Shown: positions 17,690-26,831, numbered from the stretch's first letter. The stretch is 64,000 nt of DNA from Hydrogenophaga sp. IBVHS1 (GCF_002127265.1 NZ_NFUU01000001.1:744001-808000), one strand, 5' to 3'. Made by a program: numbers and translations. Notes: generated from the sequence alone by a model not told the origin.

Positions 17690-18760
17690 TTATCGGATCA
17701 CTGGCAAGCCCAACGACGAGGCCAGCGGCGATTGGTCGAGGTCCACGATCTCCAGCACCGCGTCGAGCATGGCCGGGGCAATCAGGAAACCATGGCGGTA
17801 CAGGCCGTTGATCTCCATTCTGCGCGGAGCGGCGAGACGCAGGGCGGGCAGGTTGTCGGGCAGGGTGGGGCGCAACTGCACCCCCAGTTCGACGATGCGC
17901 GCCTCGCCAAAACCCGGGTGCACGGTGTAGGCCGCGCTCAGCAGTTCCAGCGTGGAGCGCACGCTGGCTGGGGTCAGGTCGTCGGACTCGATTTCGGTGG
18001 CGCCGATCACGAAAAGGCCATCGGGCTTGGGAGCGATGTAGAGCGGGTAGCGCGGGTGCACCAGGCGCGTGGGGCGCGAGAGGCTCACGCCAGGGGCGTG
18101 CACGCGCGCCACTTCGCCGCGCACACCGCGCAGCGCGTTCCACTGCGGCTGCGCGCCGAGGCCTCTGCAATCGAACAGCCAGGCCTGTGGCCCTGGGTCC
18201 ACCTCGGCCAGTGTGCGAGGGGTGTGCCAGTGCACCGCCACGCCCAGCGCGTGCATCTGGTGCGCCAATGCAGCAAGCAGTTCGCGGTTGTCGAGCTGGC
18301 CTTCGTCGGGCAGGTACAGGGCTTGCGCAAAGCGGTGGCCGAGCGCGGGTTCGAGCGCGGCGATGGCGTTGGCGTCGATGCGCTGGGCTTGCGGCAGCGA
18401 GGGCAGGGCGGCGCTGGTGCGCGCGAGCTGGCCGGCGAAGCGCTCGGCTTCGGCCGCATCCTGCCGGTGCCACAGCACCAGCGTGCCACTTTGCTGGAAG
18501 AACACCGGGCGCTCCAGCGCGGCCAGCAATTGTGGCCAGCGCGCCAGCGCGTGCTGGCCCATGCGCACCACAGCGAGTTCGGTCACGGCCGATTCGGCCA
18601 GTGGCGCCAGCATGGCAGCGGCCACGCGCGCGGCGGCGTGCTCAGCTTCGGGCCCACCCGCATCGAACACCTCGACCCGGTGCCCGCGCTGCGCGAGCGC
18701 GCAGGCCAGCAGCCGGCCCATGAGGCCGGCACCCAGCACCACAGCGTGGGGTTTCAGCAT
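17690..18760 (-). CDS. thiO: glycine oxidase ThiO
   Basis: 356 residues, a FAD-dependent amine oxidase of the DAO fold. An FAD-binding G-A-G-L-M-G lies near residues 11-16. The G-A-T-E-I-E-S segment and the C-terminal G-L-Y-R-H-G-F-L-I-A-P motif are typical. ThiO produces dehydroglycine for ThiG in aerobic bacteria. First gene of the minus-strand thiamin operon; divergent from thiD with only about 30 bases between the starts, so the promoters must overlap. No TPP riboswitch is seen in that short gap. Confidence 0.93.
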   Translation of the reverse strand: MLKPHAVVLGAGLMGRLLACALAQRGHRVEVFDAGGPEAEHAAARVAAAMLAPLAESAVTELAVVRMGQHALARWPQLLAALERPVFFQQSGTLVLWHRQDAAEAERFAGQLARTSAALPSLPQAQRIDANAIAALEPALGHRFAQALYLPDEGQLDNRELLAALAHQMHALGVAVHWHTPRTLAEVDPGPQAWLFDCRGLGAQPQWNALRGVRGEVARVHAPGVSLSRPTRLVHPRYPLYIAPKPDGLFVIGATEIESDDLTPASVRSTLELLSAAYTVHPGFGEARIVELGVQLRPTLPDNLPALRLAAPRRMEINGLYRHGFLIAPAMLDAVLEIVDLDQSPLASSLGLPVIR

Positions 18761-18792
18761 GGGTGCCCCCGGGCGCTGCCACAATGCGCGCC

Positions 18793-19638
18793 ATGATGAA
18801 AAACGAAGAACCGCTTCGCTACACCCGCGTCCTGTCGATTGCCGGCTCCGACAGCGGCGGTGGCGCCGGCATCCAGGCCGACCTCAAGACCTTCGCCGCG
18901 CTGGGCTGCTACGGCATGACCGCCATCACCGCGCTCACCGCGCAGAACACGCTGGGTGTGAGCGGCATCCATGGCGTGCCGCCCGAAATGCTGAAGGCGC
19001 AACTCATCGCAGTGCTCGACGACATCGGTGTCGACGCCGTGAAGATCGGCATGCTGCACGCACCCGAGATCGTGCGCACCGTGGCCTGGGCGCTCAAGCA
19101 TTACCAGGTGCAGCGCGTGGTGCTCGACCCGGTGATGGTGGCCACATCGGGCGACCGTTTGATCGCGCCCGAAACGGTGCAGGTGCTCGTGGACGAGCTG
19201 TTTCCGCTGGCCACCGTGATCACGCCCAACCTCGACGAAGCGGCGCTGCTGCTGGGGCGGCCGATTGCCACCGCGCACGAACTCGAAAGCGCCGCTCGCG
19301 ACCTGCTCGCACTCGGCGCACCCGCCGTGCTGCTGAAGGGCGGTCACCTGCCCGGTGATGAAGTGACCGACCTGCTGGTCACGGGCGCAGGTGCGGCGCA
19401 ACGCCTGACCTCGCCACGCATTGCCAGCCGCAACACGCACGGCACGGGCTGCACGCTGTCCTCGGCCATCGCGGCGCACCTGGCTTTGGGCGAGCCGCTG
19501 GAGCGCGCCGTTTCGCTGGCCCGCGCGTACATCCTGCAGGCCATCGCGCAAGGTGCCGATGTGTACACCGGCGCCGGCCACGGCCCCCTGAATCACGGGC
19601 ACGCACCGGTGATTCAAAGAAAGCAGGCGCGCAACTGA
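18793..19638 (+). CDS. thiD: hydroxymethylpyrimidine/phosphomethylpyrimidine kinase
   Basis: 281 residues of the ribokinase-like ThiD family. Recognisable parts are S-I-A-G-S-D-S-G-G-G-A-G-I-Q-A-D at about residues 15-30, the D-P-V-M-V-A region, and the anion-hole motif N-T-H-G-T-G-C-T near 225-232 containing the catalytic-base region. It phosphorylates HMP twice for thiamin synthesis. Start chosen at the first ATG of a tandem pair (18793/18796); an ATG at 18784 is also possible. Divergent from thiO and convergent with the CytX-type transporter, which probably imports its substrate. Confidence 0.94.
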   Translation: MMKNEEPLRYTRVLSIAGSDSGGGAGIQADLKTFAALGCYGMTAITALTAQNTLGVSGIHGVPPEMLKAQLIAVLDDIGVDAVKIGMLHAPEIVRTVAWALKHYQVQRVVLDPVMVATSGDRLIAPETVQVLVDELFPLATVITPNLDEAALLLGRPIATAHELESAARDLLALGAPAVLLKGGHLPGDEVTDLLVTGAGAAQRLTSPRIASRNTHGTGCTLSSAIAAHLALGEPLERAVSLARAYILQAIAQGADVYTGAGHGPLNHGHAPVIQRKQARN

Positions 19639-19649
19639 TCGCATGACGC

Positions 19650-20963
19650 TCAGGCGCTGGCGGTGGCCAACCCTGTGGAGTTGCGCGGACGGGTCAGCGA
19701 AGCGAACACGAAGGTGAGCGCCAGCGTGGGCAGCGCCGAACCCAGCTCGGGAGCGAACTTCGCGAGCAGGTGGTAGGTGGCAATGCCCGCCACCCACAGA
19801 GCAGCTGCGCTCCAGTTCACCGTGCGGCGCTCGCCCAGCGCTGCACCGCTGCCGAGCCGGCCCAGGATCACGCCGTAGAGCGGCACAAACACCGAGCTGA
19901 GCAGCAGCAGGAAAGGTTCCAGCGTGTGCATGGGCAGGAGCAGCGCGAGCACCGTGCACAGTGCGGCGAAGGCCAGGCCCGCGTTGCGAATGCTCCAGCG
20001 CGGGCGCAGGCTGTGCACCGACACCGCGCCCGAGTGCGCGTCGCCATACGCGTTGTCCATCTCATCGAGCAGGATCAGACCGAGTGCGATCAGGCCACCC
20101 TGCGCCAGCAGCAGTGCCGCGACCAGGTTGGTGCCGGGTTCCACCGTGCTCACCACCAGCACACCCAGCGCATAGCACCAGATGTTGGCCAGCGCGTAGC
20201 CCAGCCAGGTGCCGCCCAGCGTGGTGGCGGCGCGCTTGCCGTGGCGCGCGTAGTCGGCCACCAGCGGCAGCCAGGAAACCGGCATGGCAATCACCAGGTC
20301 CATGGCCGAAAACAAACCCATGCCGCCGTTGCCCGGCCGGTTCCAGAAAGCCTCGAAACCCTGCGCCTGCAGGCGCGTGCCGAACTGCCAGGTGAGCCAC
20401 ACCAGCGAGGCCACCACCAGCGGCAGCCCGAAGCGGCTCACGAAGCGGCGCACCAGTGTGAGCATGGAGCCGGCCATGAGCGCGATCAGCACACCGCCCC
20501 AGAGCAGCGTGGCCAGCAGCTTGCCACCGGTGCCGTCGAGCAGGCCACCGGGCTCACTGCCCAGGGCCTGCTTGAGGATCGCAACCGTGCCCTCCTGCAT
20601 GATGACCAGCTCGAAGGTGGTCCAGCCGATGAGCTGCGCGATGTTGAGCAGCACCGGCAGCTTGGCGAACGCACTGCCGTAGGTGGCGTGCATCAGGCCC
20701 GCGCTGGCCAGCCCGGTCTGGCAACCCAGGCGCGCGGTCCAGCCCAGCAGGCCGGCGCCGATCAGCGAACCCAGCACGATCGCTATCACCGCGTCGCGCG
20801 TGCCCACCGCCGGCACCAGGTAAGCGCCGATCTGCATCACCAGCAGGCCGGTGCCCAGGCTGAACCAGAGCGCGGCGTGCTCGTGAAAATGAAACACCCG
20901 GTTGCCGGGTGCGATGGGTGTCAGGGCCTGGTTGGCCGGAGACGAAGAAGAAGCGGATGCCAT
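19650..20963 (-). CDS. cytX: putative hydroxymethylpyrimidine transporter (CytX, NCS1 family)
   Basis: 437 residues with about 12 hydrophobic segments, resembling the cytosine/purine/thiamin-precursor (NCS1) permeases, subfamily CytX. The first helices read L-W-F-S-L-G-T-G-L-L-V-M-Q-I-G-A and later helices carry the G-W-T-T-F-E-L-V and S-W-L-P-L-V-A-D-Y-A-R signatures. The leader contains a TPP riboswitch, strong evidence for a role in thiamin-precursor (HMP) uptake. Start at 20963 supported by a GGAG site 8 bases upstream. Confidence 0.9.
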   Translation of the reverse strand: MASASSSSPANQALTPIAPGNRVFHFHEHAALWFSLGTGLLVMQIGAYLVPAVGTRDAVIAIVLGSLIGAGLLGWTARLGCQTGLASAGLMHATYGSAFAKLPVLLNIAQLIGWTTFELVIMQEGTVAILKQALGSEPGGLLDGTGGKLLATLLWGGVLIALMAGSMLTLVRRFVSRFGLPLVVASLVWLTWQFGTRLQAQGFEAFWNRPGNGGMGLFSAMDLVIAMPVSWLPLVADYARHGKRAATTLGGTWLGYALANIWCYALGVLVVSTVEPGTNLVAALLLAQGGLIALGLILLDEMDNAYGDAHSGAVSVHSLRPRWSIRNAGLAFAALCTVLALLLPMHTLEPFLLLLSSVFVPLYGVILGRLGSGAALGERRTVNWSAAALWVAGIATYHLLAKFAPELGSALPTLALTFVFASLTRPRNSTGLATASA

Positions 20964-21042
20964 CAATTTGCTCCATGCAAAGTTGAGGCAGGTGGGCTGG
21001 GCCGGGGTCGCCGCGAACCGGGGCGACGGGGAGAAATGAAAC

Positions 21043-21140
21043 CGGCCTGCTTCCCTGCGCGAGGATTACCTCAGTCAGGTTCAAAGGGACTTTCTCAGTC
21101 GCGACCGGGGTACAGGACCCCAGCGCAACACCCCTAGCGG
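21043..21140 (-). promoter_or_regulatory. TPP riboswitch (THI element)
   Basis: Reading the minus strand, the leader begins with CTAGGGGTGT, then GACTGAGAAAGTCCC, then TTGAACCTGACTGAGGTAAT and CGCGCAGGGAA. These are the conserved parts of the thi box: the P1/P2 strand, the CUGAGA pyrimidine-sensor element, and the ACCUGA(U)..GGxUAAU pyrophosphate-sensor element. It lies about 80 bases upstream of the cytX-type start and should lower its expression when thiamin pyrophosphate is plentiful. The exact ends are approximate. Confidence 0.95.
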
Positions 21141-21179
21141 ATGTGCCTTGCGGCAGGTGGCGAGTATACGGTGCTGTCT

Positions 21180-21986
21180 TCAGGCAGAGACCGCCTTGGG
21201 TATCCATTCGAGCATTTGAGCCAGCGCCACCTGAGGCGTGTCCAGATGGCCACCCGACACTTCAATCAACTGCGTTTTCGGGTTCGCGGGCAACTGATCG
21301 ACGTAGTAGCTGCGCACGCGCTTGAACATCGGGTCGCCTTGTCCGATGGCGGTGAGCACCGGCAGGTTCGCCGGCAGTCTCGGCGCGGTCACGCCCATGT
21401 CGGCGTCTGATTCGGGATCGAAGTACGAGAGGAAGTTTTTCGCCGTGGTGACGATGGGTTGCTGGCGACCCTGGTTGATGTCCATGAAGCGGTTGGACTC
21501 ATCCCCTTTGCCGGCGGCCACCATGGCGCGGGCCGCCTCGATGCTTTCACGCACCGGTGACAGCTGCGGCACGGTGAAGTACGCGCGCGGCACGTGGCCC
21601 GGCGCCAGCAGCACCAGCGCGTGCGCGGTGCCACCTCGCGCGGCGTGGCTCATGGCGGCGGGCACCCCCATGCTGTGTCCCATGAGCACGATCCGCGTTG
21701 CTCCCTTCTCCTGTAACGCCTTGATGTGCTGGGCGATTTCAGCCATGGCGCCATCCCAATGGCCTTGCAGGTAGCGGTTGCGCGACCAGGGCATGTCAGG
21801 AATGCTCACCAGCCAGCCCTGCTTTTCCATGGCCGATTTCACGGGGACGTACTGCGGACTTTCCGGTCCGCCGGGGTTCTTGCCGTGGAGGAGCAGCACG
21901 CCGATGCGCTCCGCAGCGCCGGCCCACCGGGTGGTGGCCAGTGGCAGCGCGCCCAAGGCCAGAGAAATCAGCGACCGTCTTTTCAT
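21180..21986 (-). CDS. secreted alpha/beta hydrolase
   Basis: 268 residues. The start K-R-R-S-L-I-S-L-A is a twin-arginine-like or Sec signal ending near A-G-A-A at residue 25. The core shows L-L-L-H-G (oxyanion loop), the nucleophile elbow G-H-S-M-G with S105, a candidate acid in A-I-G-Q-G-D and a C-terminal H in S-G-G-H-L-D. The substrate is unknown; the protein resembles DUF3530-like or dienelactone-hydrolase-like exported hydrolases. An AGGAG site precedes the ATG at 21986. It lies downstream of the flavocytochrome pair but is separated from it by a terminator. Confidence 0.8.
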   Translation of the reverse strand: MKRRSLISLALGALPLATTRWAGAAERIGVLLLHGKNPGGPESPQYVPVKSAMEKQGWLVSIPDMPWSRNRYLQGHWDGAMAEIAQHIKALQEKGATRIVLMGHSMGVPAAMSHAARGGTAHALVLLAPGHVPRAYFTVPQLSPVRESIEAARAMVAAGKGDESNRFMDINQGRQQPIVTTAKNFLSYFDPESDADMGVTAPRLPANLPVLTAIGQGDPMFKRVRSYYVDQLPANPKTQLIEVSGGHLDTPQVALAQMLEWIPKAVSA

Positions 21987-22020
21987 GAAATCAACTCCTG
22001 CGCGGATGGAAGGCCAACAA

Positions 22021-22042
22021 AAAGCCCTGCGAGCAGGGCTTT
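22021..22042 (-). terminator. Rho-independent terminator after the soxE/soxF pair
   Basis: A perfect 9-bp stem, AAAGCCCTG / CAGGGCTTT, with a CGAG loop. In minus-strand sense it is followed by a run of T (TTTTTG). It lies 19 bases downstream of the flavoprotein stop at 22061, so it ends the minus-strand soxE-soxF transcript before the hydrolase gene. Confidence 0.85.
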
Positions 22043-22060
22043 GTTTCGGACCGTGGCCGT

Positions 22061-23338
22061 TCAGGCCAGCGTGTCGGCCCAGATGTTGCGCGCCCACGCC
22101 ATCGCGTATTCGCCTTCGAGCGCGGTGGCTGCGGTGGACAAGCCCCCCGATCCCGGCACGGTGAGCATGGTCTTTTGCGTCGCGTCGTAGCGGTGCACGC
22201 TGGCCACGTGCACCACGTCGGTGGCGGTGACGAAGCTGTAGCAGGTGTTGGCGTAGATCGGCAGCGAAGGCGCTTCCTTGCCCTGCAGCAGAGACACCAC
22301 AGCGGCGGCGCAGGTCTTGCCGTGCTGGTTGGCCATGTGGCCCGACTTGGGCATCAGCGGGGCCACCTGGATCGCATCGCCCAGCACGTGGATGTTCTTC
22401 TGCGCCTTCGATTCAAAGGTAAGGAAGTCCACCTCGCACCAGCGTGCATTGGCCGTGGCCAGGCCGGTCTTCACCGCGATGTCGCCAGCGCGCTGGTTGG
22501 GCAGCACGTTGGCCACGCCGGCCTTGAAGTCGTCGTTGAACTCGAACTTCAGTGTGTTGGTGGCGGCGTCCACGTCCACCAGCTTGTGCTTGGGACGGTA
22601 CTCGATGAGACCCTTGTAGTGGTCCTCCCAGGCCTTCATGAACAGGCCCTTCTTCGAGGTGATGTCGTCGTTGGCGTCGAAGATCACAACCTTGCTCTTC
22701 GGCTTGGCCACCTTGAAGTAACTCGCCACCATGCAGGCGCGTTCGTAGGGGCCGGGCGGGCAGCGGTAGGGTGCCAGCGGAATCGAGAGCGCGTAGACGC
22801 CGCCATCGGGCATGGCTTCGAGCTGGCGGCGCAGCGCCAGCGTCTGCGGGCCGGCCTTCCAGGCGTGCAGCACCTTGTCGGCCGCGCCAGGCTTTGCCAT
22901 GCCGGGCAGGGAGTCCATCATGAAATCGATGCCGGGCGAAAGGATCAGGCGGTCATACGCCAGCTCGGCGCCGCCGGCCAGCTTCACCGTGCGCTTGGCC
23001 GGGTCGATGCTGGTGACCATGTCGCGCACCACCTTCACGCCATGGCGCTTGCTCAGGTTGTCGTACGGCGTGGTGATGTCGGCCATGGTTTTGTGGCCAC
23101 CGAGCACCAGGTTGGAAATGGGGCAGGAGACAAAGGCCGCGTTGGGCTCGATCAGCGTCACATCGATGCTGTTGTCGGAGAACAGGCGAACGTACTTGGC
23201 GGCGGTGGCGCCACCGTAGCCCCCGCCGACCACCACCACCCGGGCACCGCTGCCGCGCGTGGCGCAGCCACCCAGAAAACCCAGACTGGCCACGGCCGAG
23301 CCGGCGCCCAGCGTTTGAACAAATTGACGACGTTTCAT
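22061..23338 (-). CDS. soxF: flavocytochrome c sulfide dehydrogenase, flavoprotein subunit (FccB/SoxF)
   Basis: 425 residues, a periplasmic FAD-linked sulfide dehydrogenase that oxidises sulfide and passes electrons to a c-type cytochrome. The start K-R-R-Q-F-V-Q-T-L is a twin-arginine motif; an L-G-G-C near residue 25 could also be read as a lipobox. The FAD site V-V-V-G-G-G-Y-G-G-A-T follows at about 35-45, then F-V-S-C-P-I-S-N. Later cysteines (in Y-R-C-P-P-G and N-T-C-Y-S) occupy positions of the redox-active disulfide. It is the second gene of a minus-strand pair with the small cytochrome, divergent from soxC. Confidence 0.9.
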   Translation of the reverse strand: MKRRQFVQTLGAGSAVASLGFLGGCATRGSGARVVVVGGGYGGATAAKYVRLFSDNSIDVTLIEPNAAFVSCPISNLVLGGHKTMADITTPYDNLSKRHGVKVVRDMVTSIDPAKRTVKLAGGAELAYDRLILSPGIDFMMDSLPGMAKPGAADKVLHAWKAGPQTLALRRQLEAMPDGGVYALSIPLAPYRCPPGPYERACMVASYFKVAKPKSKVVIFDANDDITSKKGLFMKAWEDHYKGLIEYRPKHKLVDVDAATNTLKFEFNDDFKAGVANVLPNQRAGDIAVKTGLATANARWCEVDFLTFESKAQKNIHVLGDAIQVAPLMPKSGHMANQHGKTCAAAVVSLLQGKEAPSLPIYANTCYSFVTATDVVHVASVHRYDATQKTMLTVPGSGGLSTAATALEGEYAMAWARNIWADTLA

Positions 23339-23350
23339 GGCGTGGGCTCC

Positions 23351-23653
23351 TTATTTCTTCTGGGCGGCGAAGTAGGTGGCGATCTGCGCCAGCTGCTCGT
23401 CGGTGTAGCCCTTGGAGAGCTGGTGCATGATGGTCGCGGGCCGCTTGCCGGCCTTGAAATCGAGCAGCTTCTGCAGCAGGTCGTCTTTGCCCTGGCCGGC
23501 CAGCGCGATCGTACCGGGCGCGGCGCGGCCATCGGTGCCGTGGCAGTTGGCGCAGGCCGCAGCCCACACCTTCACCTGATTCACCTGGGCCTGCGCCCCC
23601 AGGGCAGCGGCGCACAACACGCTCCCTGCCAGCCATTTGATCGATTTCCCCAT
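23351..23653 (-). CDS. soxE: class I cytochrome c, partner of the sulfide dehydrogenase (SoxE/FccA-like)
   Basis: 100 residues with a Sec signal (cleavage near A-Q-A at about 22) and one heme site C-A-N-C-H around residues 33-37. The axial methionine is probably in the A-T-I-M-H stretch. The length fits a monoheme FccA-like subunit rather than the diheme type. Start at 23653 is preferred over 23665 because of a GGAGA site 7 bases upstream. The stop is 12 bases before the flavoprotein start, so the two are co-transcribed. Confidence 0.87.
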   Translation of the reverse strand: MGKSIKWLAGSVLCAAALGAQAQVNQVKVWAAACANCHGTDGRAAPGTIALAGQGKDDLLQKLLDFKAGKRPATIMHQLSKGYTDEQLAQIATYFAAQKK

Positions 23654-23754
23654 CGTGGTCTCCATTGGATTTGGTTGTACGGAACTGCGCTGAAAAATGT
23701 AGCAGAGGAGGCTCTCCCGCAGTTTGAAAAAGTCATCGGGTTTCTACCTATCCG

Positions 23755-23768
23755 AATATCAGCAATCA
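23755..23768 (+). promoter_or_regulatory. candidate sox regulatory site (copy 1)
   Basis: The 14-mer AATATCAGCAATCA lies in the divergent region between soxE and soxC, 45 bases before the soxC start. A near-identical 14-mer (13 of 14 bases) in the same orientation lies in front of soxB at 28819. Two such copies in short sox leaders suggest a binding site for a sox regulator (commonly an ArsR-type SoxR), but none is encoded in this window. Confidence 0.4.
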
Positions 23769-23813
23769 CGCATATAGTCGCTGTGTGAACCGCCAACCTG
23801 CAGGAACCAATCC

Positions 23814-25157
23814 GTGTCTGAAGACCTGAGCCAAGTGATCGGGCGTGTGCTGCCCGCGCCAGAAAACCACCTCGGCGCCGACAAGCTGGAGCAGGCCCGC
23901 AAGGCGCGGCGCAGCTTCATGGGCAAGGCGCTGGCCATGGGTGCGGGCGCCGCCGCCAGCGTGGCGGCGTCCACCCGCGCAATGGCCGCAGACGGCGAGA
24001 GCGCCATTCTTGAATTGCCACCGCACACCAAGGGCCTGGGCCAGCCTGTGGCCACACCGGGCTACGGCGTGCCGAGCCAGTGGGAAACCAATCTGCAGCG
24101 CCGCCAGAGCCCGGGGCTCACACGCGTGCCGCAGGCCTCGGTGAGCTTCGCGCCGCTGCAGGGCCTGTTCGGCATCATCACGCCCAACGGCCTGCACTTC
24201 GAGCGCCACCACCAGGGCTGGTGGGACATCGATCCCTCGAAGCACCGCCTGATGATCAACGGCCTGGTGAAGCGCGAGCGCGTGTTCACCATGGACGATC
24301 TCATGCGCCTGCCCAGCGTCTCGCGCATCCACTTCATCGAATGCGGTGCCAACTCGGCGCCGGAGTGGGGCAATGTGGCGCTGCCTTCGGTGCAGTACAC
24401 GCACGGCATGCTGAGCTGCTGCGAATACACCGGCGTGCTGCTTTCCACCTTGCTGGAGATGTGCGGCTACGACAAGCAGAAGGGCAAATACGTGCTGGCC
24501 GAGGGAGCCGATGGTTCCTCGATGACGCGCACGCTGTCCATCGAGCGCGCCATGGACGACTGCATCGTCGCCTGGGCCATGAACGGCGAAATGCTGCGGC
24601 CGGAAAACGGCTACCCGCTGCGCCTGGTGGTGCCGGGTGTGCAGGGCGTGAGCTGGGTGAAATACCTGCGCCGCCTGGAAGTGGGCGACATGAAGTGGGC
24701 CAGCAAGGATGAGGCGGTGCACTACATCGACCACATGCCCGATGGCACGCACCGCCAGTACACCGGCATCCAGGAATGCAAGAGCGTGATCACCACGCCC
24801 TCGGGCAGCCAGACGCTGCTCGACAAGGGCTACTACAACGTGACCGGCCTGGCGTGGTCGGGGCGCGGCAGCATCAAGCGGGTGGACGTGAGCGTGGACG
24901 GCGGGCGCAACTGGCGCACCGCGCGGCTCGAAGGACCGGTGCTGCCCAAGGCGCTCACGCGCTTCAACATCGACTGGGTGTGGGACGGCAAACCGGCGGT
25001 GCTGCAGAGCCGCGCCATCGACAGCACGGGCTATGTGCAACCGAAGATCAACCAGTTGCGCGCGGTGCGCGGCACGCGTTCGATCTACCACCAGAACGCC
25101 ATTCAATCGTGGAAAGTTTCTGAAAACGGCGAAGTCTCCAACGTGCAGGTGTATTGA
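23814..25157 (+). CDS. soxC: sulfite dehydrogenase molybdopterin subunit SoxC
   Basis: 447 residues, the molybdenum-cofactor subunit of the Sox(CD)2 sulfur dehydrogenase that oxidises the SoxY-bound sulfane sulfur in the periplasm. A twin-arginine signal (A-R-R-S-F-M-G) is at residues 31-37. The sulfite-oxidase fold follows with the molybdenum-ligating cysteine in I-E-C-G-A-N (C177) and a C-terminal Mo-co dimerisation domain. The start is a GTG with AGGA 10 bases upstream. The stop overlaps the soxD start by one base (TGATG). Confidence 0.95.
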   Translation: MSEDLSQVIGRVLPAPENHLGADKLEQARKARRSFMGKALAMGAGAAASVAASTRAMAADGESAILELPPHTKGLGQPVATPGYGVPSQWETNLQRRQSPGLTRVPQASVSFAPLQGLFGIITPNGLHFERHHQGWWDIDPSKHRLMINGLVKRERVFTMDDLMRLPSVSRIHFIECGANSAPEWGNVALPSVQYTHGMLSCCEYTGVLLSTLLEMCGYDKQKGKYVLAEGADGSSMTRTLSIERAMDDCIVAWAMNGEMLRPENGYPLRLVVPGVQGVSWVKYLRRLEVGDMKWASKDEAVHYIDHMPDGTHRQYTGIQECKSVITTPSGSQTLLDKGYYNVTGLAWSGRGSIKRVDVSVDGGRNWRTARLEGPVLPKALTRFNIDWVWDGKPAVLQSRAIDSTGYVQPKINQLRAVRGTRSIYHQNAIQSWKVSENGEVSNVQVY

Positions 25158-26227
25158 TGAAATCCCTTTTTCAATCCACCTTGCTGCTCGTTGCCGCGCT
25201 CTCTGCTGGCGCCGCGTTTTCTCAAGGCAAGCCCTGGCAGGAGATCGGCCGCGACGCCACGCGGGCCGAGGTGAAGGCCTGGGACATCGATGTGCGCCCC
25301 GACTTCAAGGGCCTGCCCAAGGGCTCGGGCACGGTGGCCAAGGGCGAGCAGGTGTGGGAGGCGCAATGCGCCTCGTGCCACGGCAGCTTTGGCGAATCCA
25401 ACGAAGTGTTCACGCCCATCGTGGGCGGCACCACCAAGGCCGACATCGAGCGCGGCCGCGTGAAGAACCTGGAGCCGGGCAGCATCTTTCCGCAGAAGAC
25501 CACCATGATGAAAGTGGCCACGGTCTCGACGCTGTGGGACTACATCAACCGCGCCATGCCGTGGAACGCGCCCAAGACGCTGACCACCGAAGAGGTCTAC
25601 AGCGTCACCGCCTACATCCTGAGCCTGGCCGAAGTGGTGCCGGCTGATTTCACGTTGAGCGACACCAACATCGCCGAGGTGCAGAAGCGCATGCCCAACC
25701 GCAACGGCATGGTGTTCCACGAGCCACTGTGGAAGCTGGAAGGCAAGGGCGATGTGACGAACGTGGCCTGCATGAAGGACTGCCCGGTGGAGCCCACCAT
25801 CCGTTCGTTCCTGCCGGAATTTGCACGCGATGCGCACGGCAACATCGCCGAGCAGAACCGTGTGATCGGGCCGGTGCGCGGTGCGGACACCACCAGGCCG
25901 GCACCCACCGCGCCAGTGGGTGCCGGCACGCGCGCTGCGGTGGCGATGGCTGCCGCCAAGCCCGTCGCGGGCGGCGACGTGAAGGCCTTGCTGGCCGCCA
26001 ACAGCTGCACCGCTTGCCACGGCATGACGAGCAAGGTGGTCGGCCCCGGCTTCAACGAGATCGCTGCGAAGCACAAGGGCCAGGAACGGCTGGAGGCTTA
26101 CCTGGCGGTGAAGATCCGCGAAGGTGGCGTGGGAGTGTTCGGGCCGGTGCCCATGCCGCCCCAGCCCCAGCTGAGCGCGGCGCAGGCCGCTGCCATCGCA
26201 AAGTGGATTGCGGCCGGTGCGAAATGA
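25157..26227 (+). CDS. soxD: diheme cytochrome c subunit SoxD
   Basis: 356 residues, electron acceptor of the sulfur dehydrogenase. A Sec signal ends near residue 22. Two heme sites are visible: C-A-S-C-H at 71-75 and C-T-A-C-H at 284-288, with an Ala/Pro-rich linker around 245-272 between the two cytochrome domains. The ATG shares a base with the soxC stop, consistent with a 1:1 complex. After the stop there is a 148-base gap before soxY that may hold a second promoter. Confidence 0.94.
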   Translation: MKSLFQSTLLLVAALSAGAAFSQGKPWQEIGRDATRAEVKAWDIDVRPDFKGLPKGSGTVAKGEQVWEAQCASCHGSFGESNEVFTPIVGGTTKADIERGRVKNLEPGSIFPQKTTMMKVATVSTLWDYINRAMPWNAPKTLTTEEVYSVTAYILSLAEVVPADFTLSDTNIAEVQKRMPNRNGMVFHEPLWKLEGKGDVTNVACMKDCPVEPTIRSFLPEFARDAHGNIAEQNRVIGPVRGADTTRPAPTAPVGAGTRAAVAMAAAKPVAGGDVKALLAANSCTACHGMTSKVVGPGFNEIAAKHKGQERLEAYLAVKIREGGVGVFGPVPMPPQPQLSAAQAAAIAKWIAAGAK

Positions 26228-26375
26228 ACACTGAGTAAGCACACCGAAATTGGAATATTGGCATGTACTCGTAACTACCAAGACCCTTTCCCCGCCCGAG
26301 GCCCTAAGCTGCGCACAGCGCAACCCCCTCGGCCCCTCTAAACTCAAGCGTTTCCCTTCCCATTTGGAGCTCCTC

Positions 26376-26831
26376 ATGAACAACTCACGCCGAGTCGCCC
26401 TCAAGACCACCGGGGCGTTTGCCACCCTGGTGTCGCTGGGGATCATTACCCAGAGCCAGGCGCAAGCCGCCGTGGACCGCGCCGGTTTCGAAGTCAAGAC
26501 ACTGGCCGAGGCGCTCAAGGCCGTGGGCGGCACGCCCGCCAACAGCGACCAGGTCACCGTGGTTGCGCCCGACATCGCCGAAAACGGCGCCGTGGTGCCC
26601 GTGGGTGCTTCGAGCAAGCTGCCCAACACCACCGAGATTTTCCTCATCGTCGAGAAGAATCCCATGCCGCTCTCGTGCGGTTTCACCATTCCCGCCGGCA
26701 CCGCGCCCGATGTGCAGACCCGTCTGAAGATGGGCCAGAGCAGCAACGTGGTGGCCGTGGTCAAGGCCGACGGCAAGCTGTTCTCGGCCACCAAGGAAAC
26801 CAAGGTCACGCTGGGTGGTTGCGGCGGCTGA
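26376..26831 (+). CDS. soxY: thiosulfate-carrier protein SoxY
   Basis: 151 residues. The start N-N-S-R-R-V-A-L-K is a twin-arginine signal, so SoxY would be exported folded together with SoxZ. The carboxy terminus is the flexible G-G-C-G-G arm whose cysteine (residue 149) carries the sulfur substrate through the cycle. A GGAG ribosome site lies 6 bases before the ATG. Followed by soxZ after 57 bases. Confidence 0.95.
   Translation: MNNSRRVALKTTGAFATLVSLGIITQSQAQAAVDRAGFEVKTLAEALKAVGGTPANSDQVTVVAPDIAENGAVVPVGASSKLPNTTEIFLIVEKNPMPLSCGFTIPAGTAPDVQTRLKMGQSSNVVAVVKADGKLFSATKETKVTLGGCGG

Noticed and set aside
18761..18792. Possible TPP riboswitch between thiO and thiD
   Set aside because: The divergent gap is about 30 bases, far too short, and none of the conserved thi-box elements is present.
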